Assembly: GCA_002790635.1 (NCBI GenBank)
Contig: PFVN01000077.1
Span: forward strand, 1-18,298
Origin: Candidatus Moranbacteria bacterium CG_4_9_14_3_um_filter_42_9
GTDB taxonomy: Bacteria > Patescibacteriota > Minisyncoccia > Moranbacterales > UBA2206
Length of the DNA: 18,298 bases
Reading direction: 5' to 3'
A program made the position numbers and the translations under genes. Of this stretch, positions 14,147 to 18,298 are shown in pieces. Position 1 is the first letter of the stretch. Every line of letters starts with the position of its first letter. The notes beneath the pieces are model-generated. The model did no database searches. It had not been told where the DNA came from and saw only the letters and a program-made list of their open reading frames with translations.

Positions 14147-14614
14147 CTAGTCACTAAAACCACCGCCGATTTTGGTAACATTGGAATTTACCATTGTCAC
14201 CACAGTGTTTCCTGAACCAGCATCACCGGTTTTAACTACGCCTACGCCCACAAATCCTGCCCCTCCGGCAAGATTTTTTCCCGTATTTGAGACTGCGTTG
14301 ACATTATTATTAACTTCTGCACCATTCCAGTTTTTTACAATAGTGAATCCATTGCACCCGCAATCTATTTTAGTCTTATTGCTGTTTGCGACGGTAGTTA
14401 CTTCATTCACTGATGTAGCATCGCCCGTCTTCACAACACCGACTCCGATGTGTCCCACTCCAAAAGCGGCATTTTTGCCCGTGTTTGAAACCGCATTTAC
14501 ATTGTTATTAACTTCAGTCCAATTTGAGCTTTTGACTACGGTAAACGCAAATGCCGGAGTAATGGCCAATGCAAAAGCAAAAACGAACACAGCTACGAGT
14601 AATAATTTTTTCAT
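14147..14614 (-). CDS. Small exported protein of two TGDA-type repeats
   Basis: The 155-residue protein has a signal peptide (MKKLLLVAVFVF..., cleavage after AFA at residue 23). Two tandem repeats make up the rest, at about 24-89 and 90-152. Both contain EVNNNVNAVSNTGKN and VGVGVVKTGDA, followed by V-x-x-x-NSN-x-TKI. The first repeat ends with CGC (C85, C87), the only cysteines. The asparagine-rich, regularly spaced turns suggest stacked beta strands, similar in spirit to curlin or beta-solenoid repeats, but no CsgA consensus is present. GGGAGGT lies 9-10 nt before the ATG, a strong ribosome site. The gene is first in the cluster of three TGDA-type genes and has a long structured 5' region. 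It is a candidate secreted structural subunit; function is not known. Confidence 0.85.
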   Translation of the reverse strand: MKKLLLVAVFVFAFALAITPAFAFTVVKSSNWTEVNNNVNAVSNTGKNAAFGVGHIGVGVVKTGDATSVNEVTTVANSNKTKIDCGCNGFTIVKNWNGAEVNNNVNAVSNTGKNLAGGAGFVGVGVVKTGDAGSGNTVVTMVNSNVTKIGGGFSD

Positions 14615-14678
14615 TTTGTTTTCACCTCCCGATCTAGTCGGCTTTCTTGAATTCTAATTTTGTCATAAGCAGAATTTG

Positions 14679-14758
14679 TTTAAACCCCGAGCGGGGTTGC
14701 CCCCTATCGGCAAAGCACTTTTCGAACAGTGCGGATATGCCGCTTGAAGGGGCTTAAA
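14679..14758 (-). ncRNA. Candidate structured RNA element in the 5' region of the 155-aa gene
   Basis: Read on the minus strand, three nested stems form. GCCCCT (14753-14748) pairs with AGGGGGC (14705-14699). CGGCA (14742-14738) pairs with TGCCG (14712-14708). GCACT (14732-14728) pairs with AGTGC (14719-14715), capped by an 8-nt loop containing TTCGAA. A separate AACCCC-GCTC-GGGGTT hairpin (14698-14683) follows. The block is GC-rich inside AT-rich DNA and lies about 65 nt before the start codon. It does not match a riboswitch class I recognise. Confidence 0.5.
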
Positions 14759-14774
14759 TTTTTTCTGCCTATTT

Positions 14775-14813
14775 ATTCCGTTAAATTCTCCTCGCGGAAA
14801 CATTTAATGGAAT
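14775..14813 (-). ncRNA. Long hairpin with GCGA tetraloop
   Basis: ATTCC, TTAAAT and TCC (14813-14789 across the arms) pair with GGA, ATTTAA and GGAAT around a GCGA loop of the stable GNRA class when read on the minus strand. It sits between a terminator at 14815-14867 and the nested element at 14679-14758. Confidence 0.45.
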
Positions 14814-14814
14814 T

Positions 14815-14867
14815 AAAAAAGCCAACCGGTATTAGCTAAATAAAATTAGCTCTCACCGATCGGCTTT
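14815..14867 (-). terminator. Rho-independent terminator or attenuator upstream of the TGDA genes
   Basis: Minus-strand AAAGCC (14867-14862) pairs with GGCTTT (14823-14818), with inner CGGT/ACCG and AGCTAA/TTAGCT stems, and a T-run follows. It ends no sizeable gene, since only a 26-codon frame overlaps it. It may therefore act as an attenuator or end a small RNA. Confidence 0.7.
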
Positions 14868-14916
14868 CTGAAAAACTAAATCGCGCTGTATTGACGAAAA
14901 ATAGTCCTGCGTTCAT
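14836..14916 (-). CDS. Possible 26-aa leader peptide overlapping an attenuator-like hairpin
   Basis: An ATG at 14916 opens a 26-residue frame beginning MNAGLFFVNTARF and ending VRANFI. Its last codons lie in the 5' arm and loop of the terminator at 14815-14867. A GGAAA about 8 nt upstream is a weak ribosome site. The layout resembles a leader peptide before an attenuator, but there is no run of one amino acid that would reveal the signal. Coding is unproven. Confidence 0.25.
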   Translation of the reverse strand: MNAGLFFVNTARFSFSESRSVRANFI

Positions 14917-14934
14917 TTTGTTGTTTCCGTTTTT

Positions 14935-14971
14935 AAAAAAATAAAAAACAAGGCCGTAATTTTTTTCCTTG
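14935..14971 (-). terminator. Weak terminator-like hairpin
   Basis: Minus-strand CAAGG (14971-14967) pairs with CCTTG (14953-14949) and is followed by a long T-rich tract. The stem has only five pairs and the loop is AT-rich, so this may be chance. If real, the promoter at 15034-15062 would make a short RNA of about 90 nt. Confidence 0.3.
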
Positions 14972-15033
14972 AATTTTTTATTTTTATTGTTTTTGTTTTT
15001 TGCTTTACGCGAGTATCTCGCGTCTGTTCTTTT

Positions 15034-15062
15034 ATTATCTGTTTTTCTGAATTCGTTGTCAA
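15034..15062 (-). promoter_or_regulatory. Sigma70-type promoter reading into the 14.6-15.0 kb non-coding region
   Basis: Minus-strand TTGACA (15062-15057), a 17-nt spacer, then GATAAT (15039-15034), 11 of 12 consensus bases. Just downstream the RNA would contain ACGCGAG-ATA-CTCGCGT, a perfect 7-bp hairpin. The transcript would lead towards the 155-aa gene through several structures. Confidence 0.75.
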
Positions 15063-15068
15063 TGGAAG

Positions 15069-15077
15069 TTATCCACA
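15069..15077. promoter_or_regulatory. DnaA-box consensus TTATCCACA
   Basis: The 9-mer matches the consensus DnaA box exactly and lies just upstream of the -35 box at 15057-15062, between that promoter and the divergent plus-strand gene. It is a single site, so regulation of this promoter pair is more plausible than an origin. It could also be chance. Confidence 0.35.
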
Positions 15078-15125
15078 GTTTTAGGCTTGACAAAGCCATA
15101 AATTAGTGTTTTTATATAAATTTCT

Positions 15126-15157
15126 TTGACATATTCCTGTTGGCATGCAAGTAATAT
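15126..15157 (+). promoter_or_regulatory. Possible promoter for the plus-strand small gene
   Basis: TTGACA (15126-15131) precedes TAATAT (15152-15157) with a long 20-nt spacer. A second TTGACA lies at 15087-15092 with a poorer -10. Either could drive the gene at 15265; the spacing makes this tentative. Confidence 0.35.
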
Positions 15158-15264
15158 AGAGCAGTACATTCCAAAGGAAAGGAGGTGAATTGGCGCTTTT
15201 CATAGCCATCCGTCAACCCCAAAACCAACCCTCCACTGCCCTCGGGCAAACAAAGGAGAGTGTG

Positions 15265-15456
15265 ATGAGTAAGAACAGAACGGTCGTCGGCACCAATCGC
15301 AGTGGCGAGAAGATCTTCACCTCCAAGAAGGATGGCGATCGGAGTCCCGCCACACGACAGACCACCTACACCCAGCACCGGGGAGGATTCCTCTCCGGCG
15401 GCGCCAGCAAGAACAAGAGCACCTACAACCCATCCAAGGGCAGGTTCAACCGGTAA
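15265..15456 (+). CDS. Small basic Gly/Ser/Arg-rich protein, the only plus-strand gene
   Basis: I chose the ATG at 15265 (63 residues, beginning MSKNRTVVGTNRSGEK) because AAAGGAG lies about 8 nt upstream. An in-frame TTG at 15190 also follows a strong AGGAGGTG site (spacing only about 4 nt) and would add 25 residues; both could be used. The protein is rich in S, T, G, K and R, has no cysteine and no membrane segment, and is probably disordered. Codons end mostly in C or G, unlike most neighbours, as expected for high expression or a foreign origin. The 3' end runs into three hairpins with GAAU loops, the last acting as terminator. No family was recognised. A nucleic-acid-binding role is only suggested by charge. 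Confidence 0.65.
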   Translation: MSKNRTVVGTNRSGEKIFTSKKDGDRSPATRQTTYTQHRGGFLSGGASKNKSTYNPSKGRFNR

Positions 15457-15506
15457 CAGCCCGGCTGCAAAAAATGGGAAGGCGGATGTCAACACAAAAA
15501 AACAGC

Positions 15507-15551
15507 CTTTGGTCTGAATGGACTAGGGTAAATTTTAGCCCGAATGGGCTA
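15507..15551 (+). ncRNA. Tandem GAAU-loop hairpins in the 3' region of the plus-strand gene
   Basis: Hairpin one pairs CTTTGGTCT with GGACTAGGG (several GU pairs) around GAAT at 15507-15528. Hairpin two pairs TAGCCC with GGGCTA around GAAT at 15536-15551. The terminator that follows has a third GAAT loop. Identical loops with different stems suggest a conserved feature rather than chance. Confidence 0.5.
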
Positions 15552-15556
15552 GCAAG

Positions 15557-15587
15557 ACCCCCTTTTGACGAATGTCGAGGGGGTTTT
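15557..15587 (+). terminator. Rho-independent terminator of the plus-strand gene
   Basis: ACCCCC (15557-15562) pairs with GGGGGT (15579-15584), with an inner GAC-GAAT-GTC tip, followed by TTTT and AT-rich sequence. It lies 100 bp after the stop codon. Confidence 0.75.
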
Positions 15588-15595
15588 AAATTTAT

Positions 15596-15630
15596 AAAAA
15601 AAGCTCCCGGGAAATTGTTCACCGGAAGCT
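15596..15630 (-). terminator. Rho-independent terminator of the 74-aa zinc-ribbon gene
   Basis: Minus-strand AGCTTCCGG (15630-15622) pairs with CCGGGAGCT (15610-15602) with one GU pair, and a run of seven T residues follows. The last base of the TGA stop is the first base of the stem. Confidence 0.88.
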
Positions 15631-15854
15631 CAGTGCGCTTGGCTCTTGACCAGGGCCAATTTTTCTTTTTGTTTTTGACGGTAGTAAATTTTTTTCAGCT
15701 TTCGATGGAGCCCTACTTTGGCATTTTTCAAAATTTCCTGGAGAGGGAAGGTGGCGACGAGACATCTGTCGCAGAGGCCTCCCCGAATGATCCAGATCCG
15801 CAAAGCGGGCCTGCAACATTTAGGGCAATCGATCCTTCCATTAATCCTTTTCAT
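15630..15854 (-). CDS. Small zinc-ribbon protein (CPKC...CDRC), function unknown
   Basis: The 74-residue protein has CPKC (C10, C13, with an extra C14) and CDRC (C28, C31), spaced as in a single zinc ribbon. A basic, helix-prone tail follows (HRKLKKIYYRQKQKEK). AAAGGGG lies about 6 nt before the ATG at 15854. The gene is a self-contained unit, with a good promoter at 15896-15924 and a terminator fused to the stop codon. Small basic zinc-ribbon proteins often bind RNA or DNA, but the sequence here does not show a partner. No named family was recognised. Confidence 0.75.
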   Translation of the reverse strand: MKRINGRIDCPKCCRPALRIWIIRGGLCDRCLVATFPLQEILKNAKVGLHRKLKKIYYRQKQKEKLALVKSQAH

Positions 15855-15895
15855 GGCCCACCCCTTTCATTTATTTTCAAAAAGGATTTCTACTT

Positions 15896-15924
15896 AGGAT
15901 AGAACGAGAGGCGGGGTTTGTCAA
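15896..15924 (-). promoter_or_regulatory. Sigma70-type promoter for the 74-aa zinc-ribbon gene
   Basis: Minus-strand TTGACA (15924-15919), exactly 17 nt, then TATCCT (15901-15896). The -35 is perfect and the -10 matches four of six. Transcription would start about 35 nt before the ATG. Confidence 0.72.
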
Positions 15925-15934
15925 TTACCATTCA

Positions 15935-16341
15935 AACTTTTCTTTACCGAAAGAAAAGTTACAAAAGAACTCTCAGCCGGGCTCATGTCTCGGGAAATTT
16001 CCGACTCGGGTTCTAAATTTTCAAGGCTCTGTCTGCTGACAGAGCCGGGCAAAAATTTTTCACGAACCCTTCGCCGCGAATTTCCACCGATCCATTTCGC
16101 AAGGCTGAATAATTTTAATCTTTTTAAAATAAAACATCCGCGCATAGCGCGGTGCGTAAACAAATTTGAGCTTTTGAGGGTTAAGAAATTTCTTATGGAG
16201 TCCGCATCAGCGGGCGGAACAGAAATTTTAGTGAAAAAGCGAAAAATTTGTCTCAGCGCAAGCCGGCGCGGTGATTTCTTTGTAACTTTCTTTGTCAACA
16301 AAGAAAGTGAAGAAAAGATTGTTGCCAAAAAAAGTGGCAAC
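15935..16341. repeat. MITE-like mosaic of nested hairpins, about 400 bp, no credible gene
   Basis: The ends are related inverted sequences. The left (15935-15969) is an 11-bp hairpin AACTTTTCTTT-ACCG-AAAGAAAAGTT plus ACAAAAGAA. The right (16275-16308) holds TTCTTTGTAAC then ACTTTCTTTG-TCAA-CAAAGAAAGT. Inside are a cruciform at 16008-16069 (GGGTTC, AAATTTT and the perfect GGCTCTGTC/GACAGAGCC with loop TGCT) and CCGCGC-ATA-GCGCGG at 16138-16152. GTTGCCA/TGGCAAC follows at 16321-16341. Long open frames exist on both strands but have no ribosome site or recognisable domain, so I read the stretch as a non-coding repeat. Confidence 0.65.
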
Positions 16342-16380
16342 CAGGTTTACTGACAAAAAAAGCAGATGAAGAATAAAAAG

Positions 16381-16409
16381 AAAAAAGCCTCTGCCAAAAG
16401 TAAAGAGGC
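16381..16409 (-). terminator. Rho-independent terminator of the 94-aa zinc-ribbon gene
   Basis: Minus-strand GCCTCT (16409-16404) pairs with AGAGGC (16392-16387) around an 11-nt loop, followed by TTTTTTCTTTTT. It starts 14 bp after the stop at 16424. Confidence 0.82.
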
Positions 16410-16423
16410 CCGCAATATTTTAT

Positions 16424-16708
16424 TTATTCGCCGCTGCCCTCAGTTTCTTTCTCCCAATAATATGTCTTGGCGCATTCCGGACAAAGACCGTGCGATTCTT
16501 TCCCGCCCACGGCCGCGACTTCCCCCAGTTCTTTCTGGCACTTGGCGCAGATCCGCTTGACCATCTTTTTTTCGGACTGGGCGGGTTTTTTTGTTTTCTC
16601 GGGTTCTTCGTCCCACGGATGCTCGGGCGGCCGGGGAAAATACTTTTTTCTGATTTTCATTTTTTCCTCCTCTGATAGCGAGAGCACTCCCGGTTTTTCT
16701 GGATTCAT
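16424..16708 (-). CDS. Small protein with C-terminal zinc ribbon (CAKC...SHGLCPEC)
   Basis: The 94-residue protein has a charged, proline-rich N-terminal half (PRPPEHPWDEEPEK). The C-terminal zinc site is CAKC (C54, C57) and CPEC (C76, C79), with H73 in SHGLCPEC. The spacing resembles the short ICxxC...SHGxCPxC module often attached to sensor proteins; here it stands alone. AAAGGAA lies about 5 nt before the ATG at 16708. It has its own terminator and probably its own extended -10 promoter, so it is another single-gene unit. No signal peptide is seen. The function is unknown; metal binding is confident. Confidence 0.78.
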   Translation of the reverse strand: MNPEKPGVLSLSEEEKMKIRKKYFPRPPEHPWDEEPEKTKKPAQSEKKMVKRICAKCQKELGEVAAVGGKESHGLCPECAKTYYWEKETEGSGE

Positions 16709-16735
16709 GTTTTTCCTTTAATTTTTTACATTTTT

Positions 16736-16744
16736 ATTCTATCA
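16736..16744 (-). promoter_or_regulatory. Possible extended -10 promoter for the 94-aa zinc-ribbon gene
   Basis: Minus-strand TGATAGAAT reads as an extended -10 (TG-A-TAGAAT). No good -35 is present at the usual distance, which extended -10 promoters tolerate. It lies 28 bp before the ATG. Confidence 0.4.
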
Positions 16745-16806
16745 TTGAAGACTTTTTTTGCCCACTTTCTTTGCCCGGAAAACTCACCGCGGCGAGGGAG
16801 CTTTTT

Positions 16807-17100
16807 TTATTTAACTAGTTTAAATTTTATTTTGCTTATTTCTTCCAGCAGTCTAAGTGTTGCTTGGACGGAAGAGTTAGAAGTATTTTTCAAAATCAAT
16901 CGCTCTTGGTATTTTTCCTGAAGTGGAGTTATAAATTCATCTCCCCAGGAGGGAGAGAACGTAATTACGCCAGCAAAATCAAGAGTCACATCCTCCGCAA
17001 CCGATACTGATCCCAAAACAGGCTGAAAAGCCGCCCAAGCTTCTTTGCCCGACTGCCGAGACACGAGAGTCGTGCCGAATTTTTTTAATTCAATAATCAT
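16807..17100 (-). CDS. STAS-like domain protein (DUF4325)
   Basis: The 97-residue protein fits the STAS-like DUF4325 family. It has a first strand MIIELKKFG, the central VTLDFAGVITFSPSWGDEFITPL (about residues 38-60, with the family's D-F-x-G-V...S-P-S-W/F-x-D-E pattern), and a C-terminal helix. STAS domains are switched by kinase-like ATPases in partner-switching systems. Here the gene follows the HTH-ATPase gene by 14 bp in one operon, which supports such a pairing. In classical SpoIIAA-type proteins the serine or threonine before the central helix is phosphorylated; S49 or S51 is the equivalent region. Whether phosphorylation happens here is not known. Confidence 0.83.
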   Translation of the reverse strand: MIIELKKFGTTLVSRQSGKEAWAAFQPVLGSVSVAEDVTLDFAGVITFSPSWGDEFITPLQEKYQERLILKNTSNSSVQATLRLLEEISKIKFKLVK

Positions 17101-17114
17101 AAAATTTTTTTAAA

Positions 17115-17855
17115 TTAAAATTTTATCCAAGCCAGACAGCCTTGAATCCGGCTATCCGTTCTCTGGATATTTAGAGGCGTGTCTCCTTTTTTCAAATTCA
17201 ACTCTGCCTGGCCGGTTTGGAAAAAAAGGTCGATGTCGTTTTGCATGACGATATTTTTGACGAATTTCAATCCGTTGCCCCGCGCTTCCGGCGCGCGGCC
17301 GCTCAAGACTTCTGTAAAAGCGACTTTCAATGCTTCTTCATCTGAAGAAAGTTCTTTTTTTACCCTTTTCAAGGTCTTCAAAATTCCTTGACCGCGGTCA
17401 GAGAGCACGATTTCTCTCCGGTTGGTATCATACCCAAAAAATATTCCAGAAATATCCGGCCAGCTGCCGAGATTATGGTCAAAAGAATTATTGCCGATTT
17501 CACCAGTAATGGCGACAATGAGTGGGAAAATATTCTCAAGTCCAGAAACGGTACCGAGGGTTTTTTCCAGTTTTATTAGTCTAGACTGAAAAACAGCGCT
17601 ATTTTGGCAATAAAACAGGCTATCCGGTTCAGTAGCTCCCGCACTGGAAGCCCATTTCTTGGCCAAAAGAAAAAGATCAGCCTCTTCCAAAGTCAAATTA
17701 GCCAGATATTTATCGATATCGCTCAACCGATAGAACCGTTTGCCGCTCCTTCTGATGGCCAAGAAGCGCCCTACCTTGTCCCAGCGCCTCAAGGTGTCTA
17801 GAGAAACATGCATCTTCTTAGCTGCTTCTCCGATTGATATTAGCTTTGTGTCCAT
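17115..17855 (-). CDS. MerR-type HTH fused to a GHKL (histidine-kinase-like) ATPase domain
   Basis: The 246-residue protein starts with a MerR/excisionase-type helix-turn-helix: ISIGEAAKKMHVSLDTLRRWDK (residues 6-27) and the wing RRSGKRFYRLSDIDKYL (35-51). Residues of about 85-246 form a GHKL ATP-binding fold. The N box is EIGNNSFDHN (E119, N122/N123, D126-H127-N128). The G1 box is LSDRGQGI (D153, G155, G157) and the G2 box is ARGNGLKFV (G193, G195). No histidine-phosphotransfer domain is present, so it is not a two-component kinase; it resembles an anti-sigma-type kinase tied directly to a DNA-binding head. Its partner STAS-like gene follows. TATGCA repeats in its own promoter make autoregulation likely. 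AAAGG lies about 8 nt before the ATG. Confidence 0.88.
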   Translation of the reverse strand: MDTKLISIGEAAKKMHVSLDTLRRWDKVGRFLAIRRSGKRFYRLSDIDKYLANLTLEEADLFLLAKKWASSAGATEPDSLFYCQNSAVFQSRLIKLEKTLGTVSGLENIFPLIVAITGEIGNNSFDHNLGSWPDISGIFFGYDTNRREIVLSDRGQGILKTLKRVKKELSSDEEALKVAFTEVLSGRAPEARGNGLKFVKNIVMQNDIDLFFQTGQAELNLKKGDTPLNIQRTDSRIQGCLAWIKF

Positions 17856-17881
17856 AATTAAGCCTTTGGTAGCTTGGTTTA

Positions 17882-17919
17882 ATTATAGCATACTATGCAG
17901 ATATATGCAAACCTATGCA
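17882..17919 (-). promoter_or_regulatory. Promoter with three TATGCA iterons at 10-bp spacing (probable operator)
   Basis: Minus-strand TTGCAT (17910-17905), a 17-nt spacer and TATAAT (17887-17882) with a TG extension form a good promoter for the HTH-ATPase gene. TATGCA occurs at 17894, 17904 and 17914 (plus-strand starts), exactly one helical turn apart, covering the spacer and -35. Binding there would block polymerase, as expected for autorepression. Confidence 0.75.
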
Positions 17920-17958
17920 TACCTATTCACTTACCAAAGAAAGTAGGTAAAAAAATAT

Positions 17959-18004
17959 AAAAAAACAGAAAACCCACCGAGGCAGATTTTCTGCTGGTGG
18001 GTTT
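17959..18004 (-). terminator. Rho-independent terminator of the 91-aa gene
   Basis: Minus-strand AAACCCACC (18004-17996) pairs with GGTGGGTTT (17978-17970), with an inner GCAGA/TCTGC hairpin, and a T-run follows at 17965-17959. It begins 4 bp after the stop at 18009. Confidence 0.85.
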
Positions 18005-18008
18005 GATT

Positions 18009-18284
18009 TCAGTTATAGAGCTGCCAGTCCGGATGTTTCGCGTCATCCTCCTTGCTTTGCGATTCAAAATCAACAAAGTTGGTCGAGTTTAATTTGACAC
18101 CCGGAACTTCCTTCAAGTGCACATCGGTGTGGCAATTGTGAACCTTGGTCTTCGCTACCGTGTAGATCTTGCCGATCTTGAGATATTTCTTGACCTGCTT
18201 CTTGTCTGCCTCGGTGCCGCCGACAACAGATCCCGCCTCGGCTTTCACGATGATTCGAAAACCTTCCAGCGCATAGATGTTCAT
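18009..18284 (-). CDS. Small conserved protein (IYTV...TDVHLKEVPG...NSTNF type), function unknown
   Basis: The 91-residue protein has a short N-terminal beta-like part (residues 1-25), then IGKIYTVAKTKVHNCHTDVHLKEVPGVKLNS split over residues 37-68. It ends NFVDFESQ and a charged tail. The IYTV-x-x-T-x-V...TDV-x-L-x-E-x-PG-x-x-x-NS-x-x-F pattern recalls small hypothetical proteins of phages and plasmids, by memory only. AAAAGGAGG lies 6 nt before the ATG at 18284. It has a strong terminator just after its stop, so it is a single-gene unit at the window edge. Its codons are richer in final G or C than those of most neighbours. Function is not known. Confidence 0.75.
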   Translation of the reverse strand: MNIYALEGFRIIVKAEAGSVVGGTEADKKQVKKYLKIGKIYTVAKTKVHNCHTDVHLKEVPGVKLNSTNFVDFESQSKEDDAKHPDWQLYN

Positions 18285-18298
18285 GCTCGCCTCCTTTT

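Noticed and set aside
14147..14614. Curlin (CsgA) assignment for the two-repeat protein
   Set aside because: The repeats share N and G spacing in spirit, but the S-x5-QxGxGNxA-x3-Q consensus is absent and no csg genes are near.
10494..14614. CRISPR array or tandem DNA repeat suggested by recurring NTG/TGDA sequences
   Set aside because: The repeats are protein-level, in frame and diverged in DNA; there are no uniform repeats and spacers.
14679..14758. Known c-di-GMP, preQ1 or ZTP riboswitch
   Set aside because: The TTCGAA loop and GGGGGCAACCCC block recall parts of known classes, but the order of conserved bases does not fit any that I could recall.
15069..15077. Replication origin at the TTATCCACA site
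   Set aside because: Only one exact DnaA box was found, and there is no dnaA, dnaN or cluster of boxes nearby; kept only as a possible regulatory site.
15112..15495. 127-codon minus-strand frame opposite the small plus-strand gene
   Set aside because: No ribosome site or family. The plus strand has two strong ribosome sites and a terminator in the right order.
15921..16340. 139-codon minus-strand and 122-codon plus-strand frames in the hairpin-rich region
   Set aside because: Both cross several perfect palindromes, have no ribosome site and show no domain. The stretch reads better as a repeat element.

Overview
The window looks like a piece of a low-GC bacterial chromosome. Its style fits the Patescibacteria (CPR), most likely a Parcubacteria-like lineage. 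The grounds are AT-rich intergenic DNA, mostly compact genes, mixed Shine-Dalgarno use, small secreted proteins with TGDA-type or DxDxDG repeats, and palindromic intergenic repeats of the CCTGCCGGCAG and GTCATTCCGA kinds. The lineage is an inference from style, since no rRNA or ribosomal marker is present. The standard stop code applies, because TGA is used as a stop. Every confident gene but one is on the minus strand. No tRNA, rRNA, CRISPR array or transposase gene was seen.

Reading in the direction of minus-strand transcription, from high to low coordinates, the right end (16.4-18.3 kb) carries a small conserved protein with its own terminator. Next comes a two-gene regulatory pair: a MerR-type HTH fused to a GHKL ATPase, followed by a STAS-like DUF4325 protein. 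Their promoter is overlaid by three TATGCA hexamers spaced exactly 10 bp apart. A zinc-ribbon gene follows.

From 14.6 to 16.4 kb there is a nested-hairpin, MITE-like repeat of about 400 bp and a zinc-ribbon gene with its own promoter and terminator. The only plus-strand gene lies here, with a 3' region of GAAU-loop hairpins. A 650-bp stretch with little coding sequence also lies here and holds a promoter, a DnaA-box-like site, a possible leader peptide and several strong RNA structures.

From 10.3 to 14.6 kb there are three consecutive genes for exported proteins built on the same asparagine-rich module (NNV-x-A-x-NTG-x-N ... TGDA-x-x-x-x-V-x-N). They are a 155-aa two-repeat protein, a 169-aa protein with one degenerate unit, and a 937-aa membrane-anchored protein with four units, a long acidic linker and two DUF11-like domains. 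Structured inverted repeats separate the genes. This cluster is the best candidate in the window for an undescribed cell-surface system.

From 7.2 to 10.2 kb there is an operon driven by a perfect consensus promoter (a membrane protein and two CxxC proteins). An envelope run follows: a DxDxDG calcium-binding-type protein, an exported HExxH metallopeptidase, a DUF2061 protein and a DsbB-like thiol oxidase. From 0 to 7.1 kb there are a secreted cysteine-rich lysozyme-like protein, a GH1 glycosidase, a YgjP-type metallopeptidase, an EamA transporter, a membrane-anchored clan GH-A hydrolase, an L,D-transpeptidase, a DEDDy exonuclease and a truncated HAD phosphatase. Most of the recognisable genes act in the cell envelope: wall cross-linking, glycan cleavage, disulfide formation and surface display.
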